From: Cinclus cinclus
Taxonomy: Eukaryota > Chordata > Aves > Passeriformes > Cinclidae
Assembly (NCBI RefSeq): GCF_963662255.1
Contig: NW_026912151.1
Span: 124,001-188,000, forward strand
Direction: 5' to 3'
DNA length: 64,000 nt
This document shows positions 11,367 to 23,356 of this stretch, in pieces; the first letter of the stretch is position 1, and each line of letters starts with the position of its first letter. The position numbers and the translations under genes are program-made. The notes under the pieces were generated by a model. It ran no database searches, had not been told where the DNA came from, and was given only the letters and a program-made list of their open reading frames with translations.

Positions 11367-13505
11367 GAAAGGAGGCACTTTCCCCCAAGAAGCCAAACTC
11401 AAGAGCCCACTTGGCAGATGTCATTTTGTAGGGCGTGTTTGGGCCTCCGATGGCAGCCAGGTTTGGAGGAGGGGGCAGCTTTGGTCTGGGAGAAATCCTC
11501 GTCCTTCTGGAATTTTTGTAGGCAAAAGCCCAGGACGGGCCGCAGGCAAGTTGGCTTTGAAAGGAGGCACTTCCACCCAAGAAGCCAAACTCAAGAGCCC
11601 ACTTGGCAGATGTCATTTTGTAGAGCGCGTTTGGGCCTCCGATGGCAGCCAGGTTTGGAGGAGGGGGCAGCTTTGGTCTGGGAGAAATCCTCGTCCTTAT
11701 GGAATTTTTGTAGGCAAAAGCCCTGCATGGGCCGCCGGCAAGTTAACTCCGAAAGGAGGCATTTTTCCCCAAGAAGCCAAACTCAAGAGCCCACTTGGCA
11801 GATGTCATTTTGTAGGGCGCGTTTGGGCCTCCGATGGCAGCCAGGTTTGGAGGAGGGGGCAGCTTTGGTCTGGGAGAAATCCTCGTCCTTATGGAATTTT
11901 TGTAGGCAAAAGCCCAGGACGGGCCGCAGGCAAGTTGGCTTTGAAAGGAGGCACTTCCACCCAAGAAGCCAAACTCAAGAGCCCACTTGGCAGATGTCAT
12001 TTTGTAGGGCGCGTTTGGGCCTCCGATGGCAGCCAGGTTTGGAGGAGGGGGCAGCTTTGGTCTGGGAGAAATCCTCGTCCTTATGGAATTTTTGTAGGCA
12101 AAAGCCCTGCATGGGCCGCAGGCAAGTTGACTCCGAAAGGAGGCACTTTTCCCCAAGAAGCCAAACTCAAGAGCCCACTTGGCAGATGTCATTTTGTAGG
12201 GCGCGTTTGGGCCTCCGATGGCAGCCAGGTTTGGAGGAGGGGGCAGCTTTGGTCTGGGAGAAATCCTCGTCCTTATGGAATTTTTGTAGGCAAAAGCCCA
12301 GGACGGGCCACAGGCAAGTTAGGCAAGTTGGCTTTGAAAGGAGGCACTTTTCACCAAGAAGCCAAACTCAAGAACCCACAATGCAGATGTCCTTTTGTAG
12401 GGCGCGTTTGGGCCTCCGATGGCAGCCAGGTTTGGAGGAGGGGGCAGCTTTGGTCTGGGAGAAATCCTCGTCCTTCTGGAATTTTTGGAGGCAAAAGCCC
12501 AGCACGGGCCGCAGGCAAGTTAGGCATTTTGGCTCCGAAAGGAGGCACTTTTCCCCAAGAACCCAAACTCAAGAGCCCACTTGGCAGATGTCATTTTGTA
12601 GGGCGCGTTTGGGCCTCCGATGGCAGCCAGGTTTGGAGGAGGGGGCAGCTTTGTTCTGGGAGAAATCCTCGTCCTTATGGAATTTTTGTAGGCACAAGCC
12701 CAGGACGGGCCACAGGCAAGTTGGCTTTGAAAGGAGGCACTTTCCCCCAAGAAGCCAAACTCAAGAGCCCACTTGGCAGGTGTCATTTTGTAGGGCGCGT
12801 TTGGGCCTCCGATGGCAGCCAGGTTTGGAGGAGGGGGCAGCTTTGGTCTGGGAGAAATCCTCGTCCTTCTGGAATTTTTGGAGGCAAAAGCCCTGCATGG
12901 GCCGCCGGCAAGTTAACTCCGAAAGGAGGCACTTCCACCCAAGAAGCCAAACTCAAGAGCCCACTTGGCAGATGTCATTTTGTAGGGCGCGTTTGGGCCT
13001 CCGATGGCAGCCAGGTTTGGAGGAGGGGGCAGCTTTGGTCTGGGAGAAATCCTCGTCCTTATGGAATTTTTGTCGGCAAAAGCCCTGCATGGGCCGCAGG
13101 CAAGTTGACTCCGAAAGGAGGCACTTTTCCCCAGGAAGCCAAACTCAAGAACCCTCAATGCAGGTGTCATTTTGTGGGGCGCGTTTGGGCCTCCGATGGC
13201 AGCCAGGTTTGGAGGAGGGGGCAGCTTTGGTCTGGGAGAAATCCTCGTCCTTCTGGAATTTTTGTAGGCAAAAGCCCTGCATGGGCCGCAGGCAAGTTGA
13301 CTCCGAAAGGAGGCACTTTTCCCCAGGAAGCCAAACTCAAGAACCCTCAATGCAGGTGTCATTTTGTGGGGCGCGTTTGGGCCTCTGATGGCAGCCAGGT
13401 TTGGAGGAGGGGGCAGCTTTGGTCTGGGAGAAATCCTCGTCCTTATGGAATTTTTGTAGTCTAAAGCCCAGCACGGGCCGCAGGCTAGTTAGGCAAGTTG
13501 GCTTT
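11367..13505 (+). repeat. 11-unit block, 2,139 bp
   Basis: First of three consecutive related blocks. The seven leading units have the same order of diagnostic variants in all three blocks. Units six and seven form a recognisable pair: an acaatgcagatgtccttttg unit followed by one with tttttggaggcaaaag, the gcattttggctcc linker and aagaacccaaac. The tail of the block holds two consecutive copies of the aaccctcaatgcagg unit (from 13113 and 13305). Confidence 0.85.
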
Positions 13506-15260
13506 GAAAGGAGGCACTTTCCCCCAAGAAGCCAAACTCAAGAGCCCACTTGGCAGATGTCATTTTGTAGGGCGTGTTTGGGCCTCCGATGGCAGCCAGG
13601 TTTGGAGGAGGGGGCAGCTTTGGTCTGGGAGAAATCCTCGTCCTTCTGGAATTTTTGTAGGCAAAAGCCCAGGACGGGCCGCAGGCAAGTTGGCTTTGAA
13701 AGGAGGCACTTCCACCCAAGAAGCAAAACTCAAGAGCCCACTTGGCAGATGTCATTTTGTAGAGCGCGTTTGGGCCTCCGATGGCAGCCAGGTTTGGAGG
13801 AGGGGGCAGCTTTGTTCTGGGAGAAATCCTCGTCCTTATGGAATTTTTGTCGGCAAAAGCCCTGCATGTGCCGCCGGCAAGTTAACTCCGAAAGTAGGCA
13901 CTTTTCCCCAAGAAGCCAAACTCAAGAGCCCACTTGGCAGATGTCATTTTGTAGGGCGCGTTTGGGCCTCCGATGGCAGCCAGGTTTGGAGGAGGGGGCA
14001 GCTTTGGTCTGGGAGAAATCCTCGTCCTTATGGAATTTTTGTAGGCACAAGCCCTGCATGGGCCGCCGGCAAGTTGGCTTTGAAAGGAGGCACTTCCACC
14101 CAAGAAGCCAAACTCAAGAGCCCACTTGGCAGATGTCATTTTGTAGGGCGCGTTTGGGCCTCTGATGGCAGTCAGGTTTGGAGGAGGGGGCAGCTTTGGT
14201 CTGGGAGAAATCCTCGTCCTTATGGAATTTTTGTAGGCAAAAGCCCTGCATGGGCCGCCGGCAAGTTGACTCCGAAAGGAGGCACTTTTCCCCAAGAAGC
14301 CAAACTCAAGAGCCCACTTGGCAGATGTCATTTTGTAGGGCGCGTTTGGGCCTCCGATGGCAGCCAGGTTTGGAGGAGGGGGCAGCTTTGGTCTGGGAGA
14401 AATCCTCGTCCTTATGGAATTTTTGTAGGCAAAAGCCCAGGACGGGCCACAGGCAAGTTAGGCAAGTTGGCTTTGAAAGGAGGCACTTTTCCCCAAGAAG
14501 CCAAACTCAAGAGCCCACAATGCAGATGTCCTTTTGTAGGGCGCGTTTGGGCCTCCGATGGCAGCCAGGTTTGGAGGAGGGGGCAGCTTTGGTCTGGGAG
14601 AAATCCTCGTCCTTCTGGAATTTTTGGAGGCAAAAGCCCAGCACGGGCCGCAGGCAAGTTAGGCATTTTGGCTCCGAAAGGAGGCACTTTTCCCCAAGAA
14701 CCCAAACTCAAGAGCCCACTTGGCAGATGTCATTTTGTAGGGCGCGTTTGGGCCTCCGATGGCAGCCAGGTTTGGAGGAGGGGGCAGCTTTGGTCTGGGA
14801 GAAATCCTCGTCCTTATGGAATTTTTGTAGGCAAAAGCCCTGCATGGGCCGCCGGCAAGTTGGCTTTGAAAGGAGGCACTTCCACCCAAGAAGCCAAACT
14901 CAAGAGCCCACTTGGCAGATGTCATTTTGTAGGGCACGTTTGGGCCTCCGATGGCAGCCAGGTTTGGAGGAGGGGGCAGCTTTGGTCTGGGAGAAATCCT
15001 CGTCCTTCTGGAATTTTTGTAGGCAAAAGCCCTGCATGGGCCGCAGGCAAGTTGACTCCGAAAGGAGGCACTTTTCCCCAGGAAGCCAAACTCAAGAACC
15101 CTCAATGCAGGTGTCATTTTGTGGGGCGCGTTTGGGCCTCCGATGGCAGCCAGGTTTGGAGGAGGGGGCAGCTTTGGTCTGGGAGAAATCCTCGTCCTTA
15201 TGGAATTTTTGTAGTCTAAAGCCCAGCACGGGCCGCAGGCTAGTTAGGCAAGTTGGCTTT
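13506..15260 (+). repeat. 9-unit block, 1,755 bp
   Basis: Second of the three related blocks. It shares the seven leading units with the block before it, including the rare gtagagcgcg change in unit two (11620s and 13760s). It then ends in two units of the trimer type instead of four. Confidence 0.85.
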
Positions 15261-17216
15261 GAAAGGAGGCACTTTCCCCCAAGAAGCCAAACTCAAGAGC
15301 CCACTTGGCAGATGTCATTTTGTAGGGCGTGTTTGGGCCTCCGATGGCAGCCAGGTTTGGAGGAGGGGGCAGCTTTGGTCTGGGAGAAATCCTCGTCCTT
15401 CTGGAATTTTTGTAGGCAAAAGCCCAGCACGGGCCGCAGGCAAGTTGGCTTTGAAAGGAGGCACTTCCACCCAAGAAGCCAAACTCAAGAGCCCACTTGG
15501 CAGATGTCATTTTGTAGGGCGCGTTTGGGCCTCCGATGGCAGCCAGGTTTGGAGGAGGGGGCAGCTTTGGTCTGGGAGAAATCCTCGTCCTTATGGAATT
15601 TTTGTAGGCAAAAGCCCTGCATGTGCCGCCGGCAAGTTAACTCCGAAAGGAGGCACTTTTCCCCAAGAAGCCAAACTCAAGAGCCCACTTGGCAGATGTC
15701 ATTTTGTAGGGCGCGTTTGGGCCTCCGATGGCAGCCAGGTTTGGAGGAGGGGGCAGCTTTGGTCTGGGAGAAATCCTCGTCCTTATGGAATTTTTGGAGG
15801 CAAAAGCCCAGGACGGGCCGCAGGCAAGTTGGCTTTGAAAGGAGGCACTTCCACCCAAGAAGCCAAACTCAAGAGCCCACTTGGCAGATGTCATTTTGTA
15901 GGGCGCGTTTGGGCCTCCGATGGCAGCCAGGTTTGGAGGAGGGGGCAGCTTTGGTCTGGGAGAAATCCTCGTCCTTATGGAATTTTTGTAGGCAAAAGCC
16001 CTGCATGGGCCGCCGGCAAGTTGACTCCGAAAGGAGGCACTTTTCCCCAAGAAGCCAAACTCAAGAGCCCACTTGGCAGATGTCATTTTGTAGGGCGCGT
16101 TTGGGCCTCCGATGGCAGCCAGGTTTGGAGGAGGGGGCAGCTTTGGTCTGGGAGAAATCCTCGTCCTTATGGAATTTTTGTAGGCAAAAGCCCGGGACCG
16201 GCCACAGGCAAGTTAGGCAAGTTGGCTTTGAAAGGAGGCACTTTTCCCCAAGAAGCCAAACTCAAGAACCCACAATGCAGATGTCATTTTGTGGGGCGCG
16301 TTTGGGCCTCTGATGGCAGCCAGGTTTGGAGGAGGGGGCAGCTTTGGTCTGGGAGAAATCCTCGTCCTTCTGGAATTTTTGGAGGCAAAAGCCCAGGACG
16401 GGCCGCAGGCAAGTTAGGCATTTTGGCTCCGAAAGGAGGCACTTTTCCCCAAGAACCCAAACTCAAGAGCCCACTTGGCAGGTGTCATTTTGTAGGGCGC
16501 GTTTGGGCCTCCGATGGCAGCCAGGTTTGGAGGAGGGGGCAGCTTTGTTCTGGGAGAAATCCTCGTCCTTATGGAATTTTTGTAGGCACAAGCCCAGGAC
16601 GGGCCGCAGGCAAGTTGGCTTTGAAAGGAGGCACTTTCCCCCAAGAAGCCAAACTCAAGAGCCCACTTGGCAGGTGTCATTTTGTAGGGCGCGTTTGGGC
16701 CTCCGATGGCAGCCAGGTTTGGAGGAGGGGGCAGCTTTGGTCTGGGAGAAATCCTCGTCCTTATGGAATTTTTGTCGGCAAAAGCCCTGCATGGGCCGCA
16801 GGCAAGTTGACTCCGAAAGGAGGCACTTTTCCCCAGGAAGCCAAACTCAAGAGCCCACTTGGCAGATGTCCGTTTGTAGGGCGCGTTTGGGCCTCCGATG
16901 GCAGCCAGGTTTGGAGGAGGGGGCAGCTTTGTTCTGGGAGAAATCCTCGTCCTTCTGGAATTTTTGTACTCAAAATCTCAGGATGGGCCGCAGGCAAGTT
17001 AGGCAAGTTGGCTCCGAAAGGAGGCACTTTTCCCCAAGAAGCCAAACTCAAGAGCCCACTTGGCAGATGTCATTTTGTAGGGCGCGTTTGGGCCTCTGAT
17101 GGCAGCCAGGTTTGGAGGAGGGGGCAGCTTTGGTCTGGGAGAAATCCTCGTCCTTATGGAATTTTTGTAGTCTAAAGCCCAGCACGGGCCGCAGGCTAGT
17201 TAGGCAAGTTGGCTTT
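15261..17216 (+). repeat. 10-unit block, 1,956 bp
   Basis: Third related block, with the same seven leading unit types. It then has a ggcacaagcccagg unit and a gtccgtttg / gtactcaaaa unit before the tctaaag / ctagttag end unit. Confidence 0.84.
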
Positions 17217-20200
17217 GAAAGGAGGCACTTTCCCCCAAGAAGCCAAACTCAAGAGCCCACTTGGCAGGTGTCATTTTGTAGGGCGCGTTTGGGCCTCCGA
17301 TGGCAGCCAGGTTTGGAGGAGGGGGCAGCTTTGGTCTGGGAGAAATCCTCGTCCTTATGGAATTTTTGTCGGCAAAAGCCCTGCATGGGCCGCAGGCAAG
17401 TTGACTCCGAAAGGAGGCACTTTTCCCCAGGAAGCCAAACTCAAGAGCCCACTTGGCAGATGTCCGTTTGTAGGGCGCGTTTGGGCCTCCGATGGCAGCC
17501 AGGTTTGGAGGAGGGGGCAGCTTTGTTCTGGGAGAAATCCTCGTCCTTCTGGAATTTTTGTACTCAAAAGCTCAGGACGGGCCGCAGGCAAGTTAGGCAT
17601 TTTGGCTCCGAAAGGAGGCACTTTTCCCCAAGAAGCCAAACTCAAGAGCCCACTTGGCAGATGTCATTTTGTAGGGCGCGTTTGGGCCTCTGATGGCAGC
17701 CAGGTTTGGAGGAGGGGGCAGCTTTGGTCTGGGAGAAATCCTCGTCCTTATGGAATTTTTGTAGTCTAAAGCCCAGCACGGGCCGCAGGCTAGTTAGGCA
17801 AGTTGGCTTTGAAAGGAGGCACTTTTCCGCAAGAAGCCAAACTCAAGAGCCCACTTGGCAGATGTCATTTTGTAGGGCGCGTTTGGGCCTCCGATGGCAG
17901 CCAGGTTTGGAGGAGGGGGCAGCTTTGGTCTGGGAGAAATCCTCGTCCTTCTGGAATTTTTGTAGGCAAAAGCCCTGCATGGGCCGCAGGCAAGTTGGCT
18001 TTGAAAGGAGGCACTTCCACCCAAGAAGCCAAACTCAAGAGCCCACTTGGCAGATGTCATTTTGTAGGGCACGTTTGGGCCTCCGATGGCAGCCAGGTTT
18101 GGAGGAGGGGGCAGCTTTGGTCTGGGAGAAATCCTCGTCCTTATGGAATTTTTGTAGGCAAAAGCCCTGCATGGGCCGCAGGCAAGTTGACTCCGAAAGG
18201 AGGCACTTTTCCCCAGGAATCCAAACTCAAGAACCCTCAATGCAGGTGTCATTTTGTGGGGCGCGTTTGGGCCTCCGATGGCAGCCAGGTTTGGAGGAGG
18301 GGGCAGCTTTGGTCTGGGAGAAATCCTCGTCCTTATGGAATTTTTGTAGTCTAAAGCCCAGCACGGGCCGCAGGCTAGTTAGGCAAGTTGGCTTTGAAAG
18401 GAGGCACTTTCCCCCAAGAAGCCAAACTCAAGAGCCCACTTGGCAGGTGTCATTTTGTAGGGCGCGTTTGGGCCTCCGATGGCAGCCAGGTTTGGAGGAG
18501 GGGGCAGCTTTGGTCTGGGAGAAATCCTCGTCCTTATGGAATTTTTGTAGGCAAAAGCCCAGGACGGGCCGCAGGCAAGTTGGCTTTGAAAGGAGGCACT
18601 TTTCCGCAAGAAGCCAAACTCAAGAGCCCACTTGGCAGATGTCATTTTGTAGGGCGCGTTTGGGCCTCCGATGGCAGCCAGGTTTGGAGGAGGGGGCAGC
18701 TTTGGTCTGGGAGAAATCCTCGTCCTTATGGAATTTTTGTCGGCAAAAGCCCTGCATGGGCCGCAGGTAAGTTGACTCCGAAAGGAGGCACTTTTCCGCA
18801 GGAAGCCAAACTCTAGAGCCCACTTGGCAGATGTCCCTTTGTAGGGCGCGTTTGGGCCTCCGATGGCAGCCAGGTTTGGAGGAGGGGGCAGCTTTGTTCT
18901 GGGAGAAATCCTCGTCCTTCTGGAATTTTTGTACTCAAAAGCTCAGGACGGGCCGCAGGCAAGTTAGGCAAGTTGGCTCCGAAAGGAGGCACTTTTCCCC
19001 AGGAAGCCAAACTCAAGAGCCCACTTGGCAGATGTCATTTTGTAGGGCGCGTTTGGGCCTCTGATGGCAGCCAGGTTTGGAGGAGGGGGCAGCTTTGGTC
19101 TGGGAGAAATCCTCGTCCTTATGGAATTTTTGTAGTCTAAAGCCCAGCACGGGCCGCAGGCTAGTTAGGCAAGTTGGCTTTGAAAGGAGGCACTTTTCCG
19201 CAAGAAGCCAAACTCAAGAGCCCACTTGGCAGATGTCATTTTGTAGGGCGCGTTTGGGCCTCCGATGGCAGCCAGGTTTGGAGGAGGGGGCAGCTTTGGT
19301 CTGGGAGAAATCCTCGTCCTTATGGAATTTTTGTCGGCAAAAGCCCTGCATGGGCCGCAGGCAAGTTGACTCCGAAAGGAGGCACTTTTCCCCAGGAAGC
19401 CAAATTCAAGAGCCCACTTGGCAGATGTCCGTTTGTAGGGCGCGTTTGGGCCTCCGATGGCAGCCAGGTTTGGAGGAGGGGGCAGCTTTGTTCTGGGAGA
19501 AATCCTCGTCCTTCTGGAATTTTTGTACTCAAAAGCTCAGGACGGGCCGCAGGCAAGTTAGGCAAGTTGGCTCCGAAAGGAGGCACTTTTCCCCAAGAAG
19601 CCAAACTCAAGAGCCCACTTGGCAGATGTCATTTTGTAGGGCGCGTTTGGGCCTCTGATGGCAGCCAGGTTTGGAGGAGGGGGCAGCTTTGGTCTGGGAG
19701 AAATCCTCGTCCTTATGGAATTTTTGTAGTCTAAAGCCCAGCACGGGCCGCAGGCTAGTTAGGCAAGTTGGCTTTGAAAGGAGGCACTTTTCCGCAAGAA
19801 GCCAAACTCAAGAGCCCACTTGGCAGATGTCATTTTGTAGGGCGCGTTTGGGCCTCCGATGGCAGCCAGGTTTGGAGCAGGGGGCAGCTTTGTTCTGGGA
19901 GAAATCCTCGTCCTTATGGAATTTTTGTAGGCACAAGCCCAGGACGGGCCGCAGGCAAGTTGGCTTTGAAAGGAGGCACTTTCCCCCAAGAAGCCAAACT
20001 CAAGAGCCCACTTGGCAGGTGTCATTTTGTAGGGCGCGTTTGGGCCTCCGATGGCAGCCAGGTTTGGAGGAGGGGGCAGCTTTGGTCTGGGAGAAATCCT
20101 CGTCCTTATGGAATTTTTGTCGGCAAAAGCCCTGCATGTGCCGCAGGCAAGTTGACTCCGAAAGGAGGCACTTTTCCCCAGGAAGCCAAACTCAAGAGCC

Positions 20201-21009
20201 CACTTGGCAGATGTCCGTTTGTAGGGCGCGTTTGGGCCTCCGATGGCAGCCAGGTTTGGAGGAGGGTGCAGCTTTGGTCTGGGAGAAATCCTCGTCCTTC
20301 TGGAATTTTTGTAGGCAAAAGCCCTGCATGGGCCGCAGGCAAGTTGGCTTTGAAAGGAGGCACTTCCACCCAAGAAGCCAAACTCAAGAGCCCACTTGGC
20401 AGATGTCATTTTGTAGGGCACGTTTGGGCCTCCGATGGCAGCCAGGTTTGGAGGAGGGGGCAGCTTTGGTCTGGGAGAAATCCTCGTCCTTATGGAATTT
20501 TTGGAGGCAAAAGCCCTGCATGGGCCGCAGGCAAGTTGACTCCGAAAGGAGGCACTTTTCCCCAGGAAGCCAAACTCAAGAACCCTCAATGCAGGTGTCA
20601 TTTTGTGGGGCGCGTTTGGGCCTCCGATGGCAGCCAGGTTTGGAGGAGGGGGCAGCTTTGGTCTGGGAGAAATCCTCGTCCTTATGGAATTTTTGTAGTC
20701 TAAAGCCCAGCACGGGCCGCAGGCTAGTTAGGCAAGTTGGCTTTGAAAGGAGGCACTTTCCCCCAAGAAGCCAAACTCAAGAGCCCACTTGGCAGATGTC
20801 ATTTTGTAGGGCGCGTTTGGGCCTCCGATGGCAGCCAGGTTTGGAGGAGGGGGCAGCTTTGGTCTGGGAGAAATCCTCGTCCTTATGGAATTTTTGTAGG
20901 CAAAAGCCCTGCACGGGCCGCAGGCAAGTTGGCTTTGAAAGGAGGCACTTCCACCCAAGAAGCCAAACTCAAGAGCCCACTTGGCAGATGTCATTTTGTA
21001 GGGCGCGTT
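17217..21009 (+). repeat. Short-block mosaic
   Basis: Marker end units near 17169, 17763, 18349, 19136, 19729 and 20698 delimit blocks of mostly 3 to 5 units. It contains a 585-bp trimer at 17811-18395. A point change at 18814 (ctctag for ctcaag) puts a stop in the otherwise open frame. The rare ggagcagggggcag variant at about 19877 also occurs at about 6184. Confidence 0.8.
17811..18395 (+). repeat. 585-bp trimer block
   Basis: Same three unit types as at 610-1194. The third unit has the private change aggaatccaaac near 18220. Confidence 0.85.
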
Positions 21010-22307
21010 TGGGCCTCCGATGGCAGCCAGGTTTGGAGGAGGGGGCAGCTTTGGTCTGGGAGAAATCCTCGTCCTTATGGAATTTTTGTAGGCAAAAGCC
21101 CTGCATGGGCCGCCGGCAAGTTAACTCCGAAAGGAGGCACTTTTCCCCAAGAAGCCAAACTCAAGAGCCCACTTGGCAGATGTCATTTTGTAGGGCGCGT
21201 TTGGGCCTCCGATGGCAGCCAGGTTTGGAGGAGGGGGCAGCTTTGGTCTGGGAGAAATCCTCGTCCTTCTGGAATTTTTGTAGGCAAAAGCCCAGGACGG
21301 GCCGCAGGCAAGTTAGGCAAGTTGGCTTGGAAAGGAGGCACTTTTCCCCAAGAAGCCAAACTCAAGAGCCCACTTGGCAGATGTCATTTTGTAGGGCGCG
21401 TTTGGGCCTCCGATGGCAGCCAGGTTTGGAGGAGGGGGCAGCTTTGGTCTGGGAGAAATCCTCGTCCTTATGGAATTTTTGTAGGCACAAGCCCAGGACG
21501 GGCCGCAGGCAAGTTGGCTTTGAAAGGAGGCACTTTCCCCCAAGAAGCCAAACTCAAGAGCCCACTTGGCAGGTGTCATTTTGTAGGGCGCGTTTGGGCC
21601 TCCGATGGCAGCCAGGTTTGGAGGAGGGGGCAGCTTTGGTCTGGGAGAAATCCTCGTCCTTATGGAATTTTTGTCGGCAAAAGCCCTGCATGGGCCGCAG
21701 GCAATTTGACTCCGAAAGGAGGCACTTTTCCCCAGGAAGCCAAACTCAAGAGCCCACTTGGCAGATGTCCGTTTGTAGGGCGCGTTTGGGCCTCCGATGG
21801 CAGCCAGGTTTGGAGGAGGGGGCAGCTTTGTTCTGGGAGAAATCCTCGTCCTTCTGGAATTTTTGTACTCAAAAGCTCAGGACGGGCCGCAGGCAAGTTA
21901 GGCAAGTTGGCTCCGAAAGGAGGCACTTTTCCCCAAGAAGCCAAACTCAAGAGCCCACTTGGCAGATGTCATTTTGTAGGGCGCGTTTGGGCCTCTGATG
22001 GCAGCCAGGTTTGGAGGAGGGGGCAGCTTTGGTCTGGGAGAAATCCTCGTCCTTATGGAATTTTTGTAGTCTAAAGCCCAGCACGGGCCGCAGGCTAGTT
22101 AGGCAAGTTGGCTATGAAAGGAGGCACTTTTCCGCAAGAAGCCAAACTCAAGAGCCCACTTGGCAGGTGTCATTTTGTAGGGCGCGTTTGGGCCTCCGAT
22201 GGCAGCCAGGTTTGGAGGAGGGGGCAGCTTTGGTCTGGGAGAAATCCTCGTCCTTATGGAATTTTTGTAGGCAAAAGCCCAGGACGGGCGGCAGGCAAGT
22301 TGGCTTT

Positions 22308-22498
22308 GAAAGGAGGCACTTCCACCCAAGAAGCCAAACTCAAGAGCCCACTTGGCAGGTGTAATTTTGTAGGGCACGTTTGGGCCTCCAATGGCAGCCA
22401 GGTTTGGAGGAGGGGGCAGCTTTGGTCTGGGAGAAATCCTCGTCCTTCTGGAATTTTTGTAGCAAAAGCCCTGCATGGGCCACAGGCAAGTTGACTCC
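22308..22498 (+). repeat. 191-bp unit (G lost in gtaggcaaaag)
   Basis: The anchor spacing is 191 and the sequence reads gtagcaaaag at about 22459-22468. Confidence 0.88.
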
Positions 22499-22699
22499 GA
22501 AAGGAGGCACTTTTCCCCAGGAAGCCAAACTCAAGAACCCTCAATGCAGGTGTCATTTTGTGGGGCGCGTTTGGGCCTCCGATGGCAGCCAGGTTTGGAG
22601 GAGGGGGCAGCTTTGGTCTGGGAGAAATCCTCGTCCTTATGGAATTTTTGGAGGCAAAAGCCCAGGACGGGCCGCAGGCAAGTTAGGCAAGTTGGCTTT

Positions 22700-22890
22700 G
22701 AAAGGAGGCACTTTCCCCCAAGAAGCCAAACTCAAGAGCCCACTTGGCAGATGTCATTTTGTAGGGCGCGTTTGGGCCTCCGATGGCAGCCAGGTTTGGA
22801 GGAGGGGGCAGCTTTGGTCTGGGAGAAATCCTCGTCCTTATGGAATTTTTGTAGCAAAAGCCCAGGACGGGCCGCAGGCAAGTTGGCTTT
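22700..22890 (+). repeat. 191-bp unit (G lost in gtaggcaaaag)
   Basis: The anchor spacing is 191. The same base is missing as two units earlier, but on a cccaggacggg background. Confidence 0.88.
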
Positions 22891-23356
22891 GAAAGGAGGC
22901 ACTTCCACCCAAGAAGCCAAACTCAAGAGCCCACTTGGCAGGTGTCATTTTGTAGGGCACGTTTGGGCCTCCGATGGCAGCCAGGTTTGGAGGAGGGGGC
23001 AGCTTTGGTCTGGGAGAAATCCTCGTCCTTCTGGAATTTTTGGAGGCAAAAGCCCTGCATGGGCCGCAGGCAAGTTGACTCCGAAAGGAGGCACTTTTCC
23101 CCAGGAAGCCAAACTCAAGAACCCTCAATGCAGGTGTCATTTTGTGGGGCGCGTTTGGGCCTCCGATGGCAGCCAGGTTTGGAGGAGGGGGCAGCTTTGG
23201 TCTGGGAGAAATCCTCGTCCTTATGGAATTTTTGTAGTCTAAAGCCCAGCACGGGCCGCAGGCTAGTTAGGCAAGTTGGCTTTGAAAGGAGGCACTTTCC
23301 CCCAAGAAGCCAAACTCAAGAGCCCACTTGGCAGATGTCATTTTGTAGGGCGTGTT

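Larger units (their letters stand above)
21010..23356 (+). repeat. 12-unit segment, first copy (2,347-bp offset)
   Basis: From about 21010 the sequence matches that starting near 23357. The anchors at 21129 and 23476 are 2,347 bp apart. The offset becomes 2,348 after a 1-bp deletion at 22463 and 2,349 after another at 22855, both in this copy. The match fades after about 22940. 2,347 bp equals seven 192-bp and five 201-bp units minus those two bases. Diagnostic shared variants are gctatgaaagg (22111, 24460), gggcggcaggc and gtgtaattttgtaggg. Confidence 0.85.
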
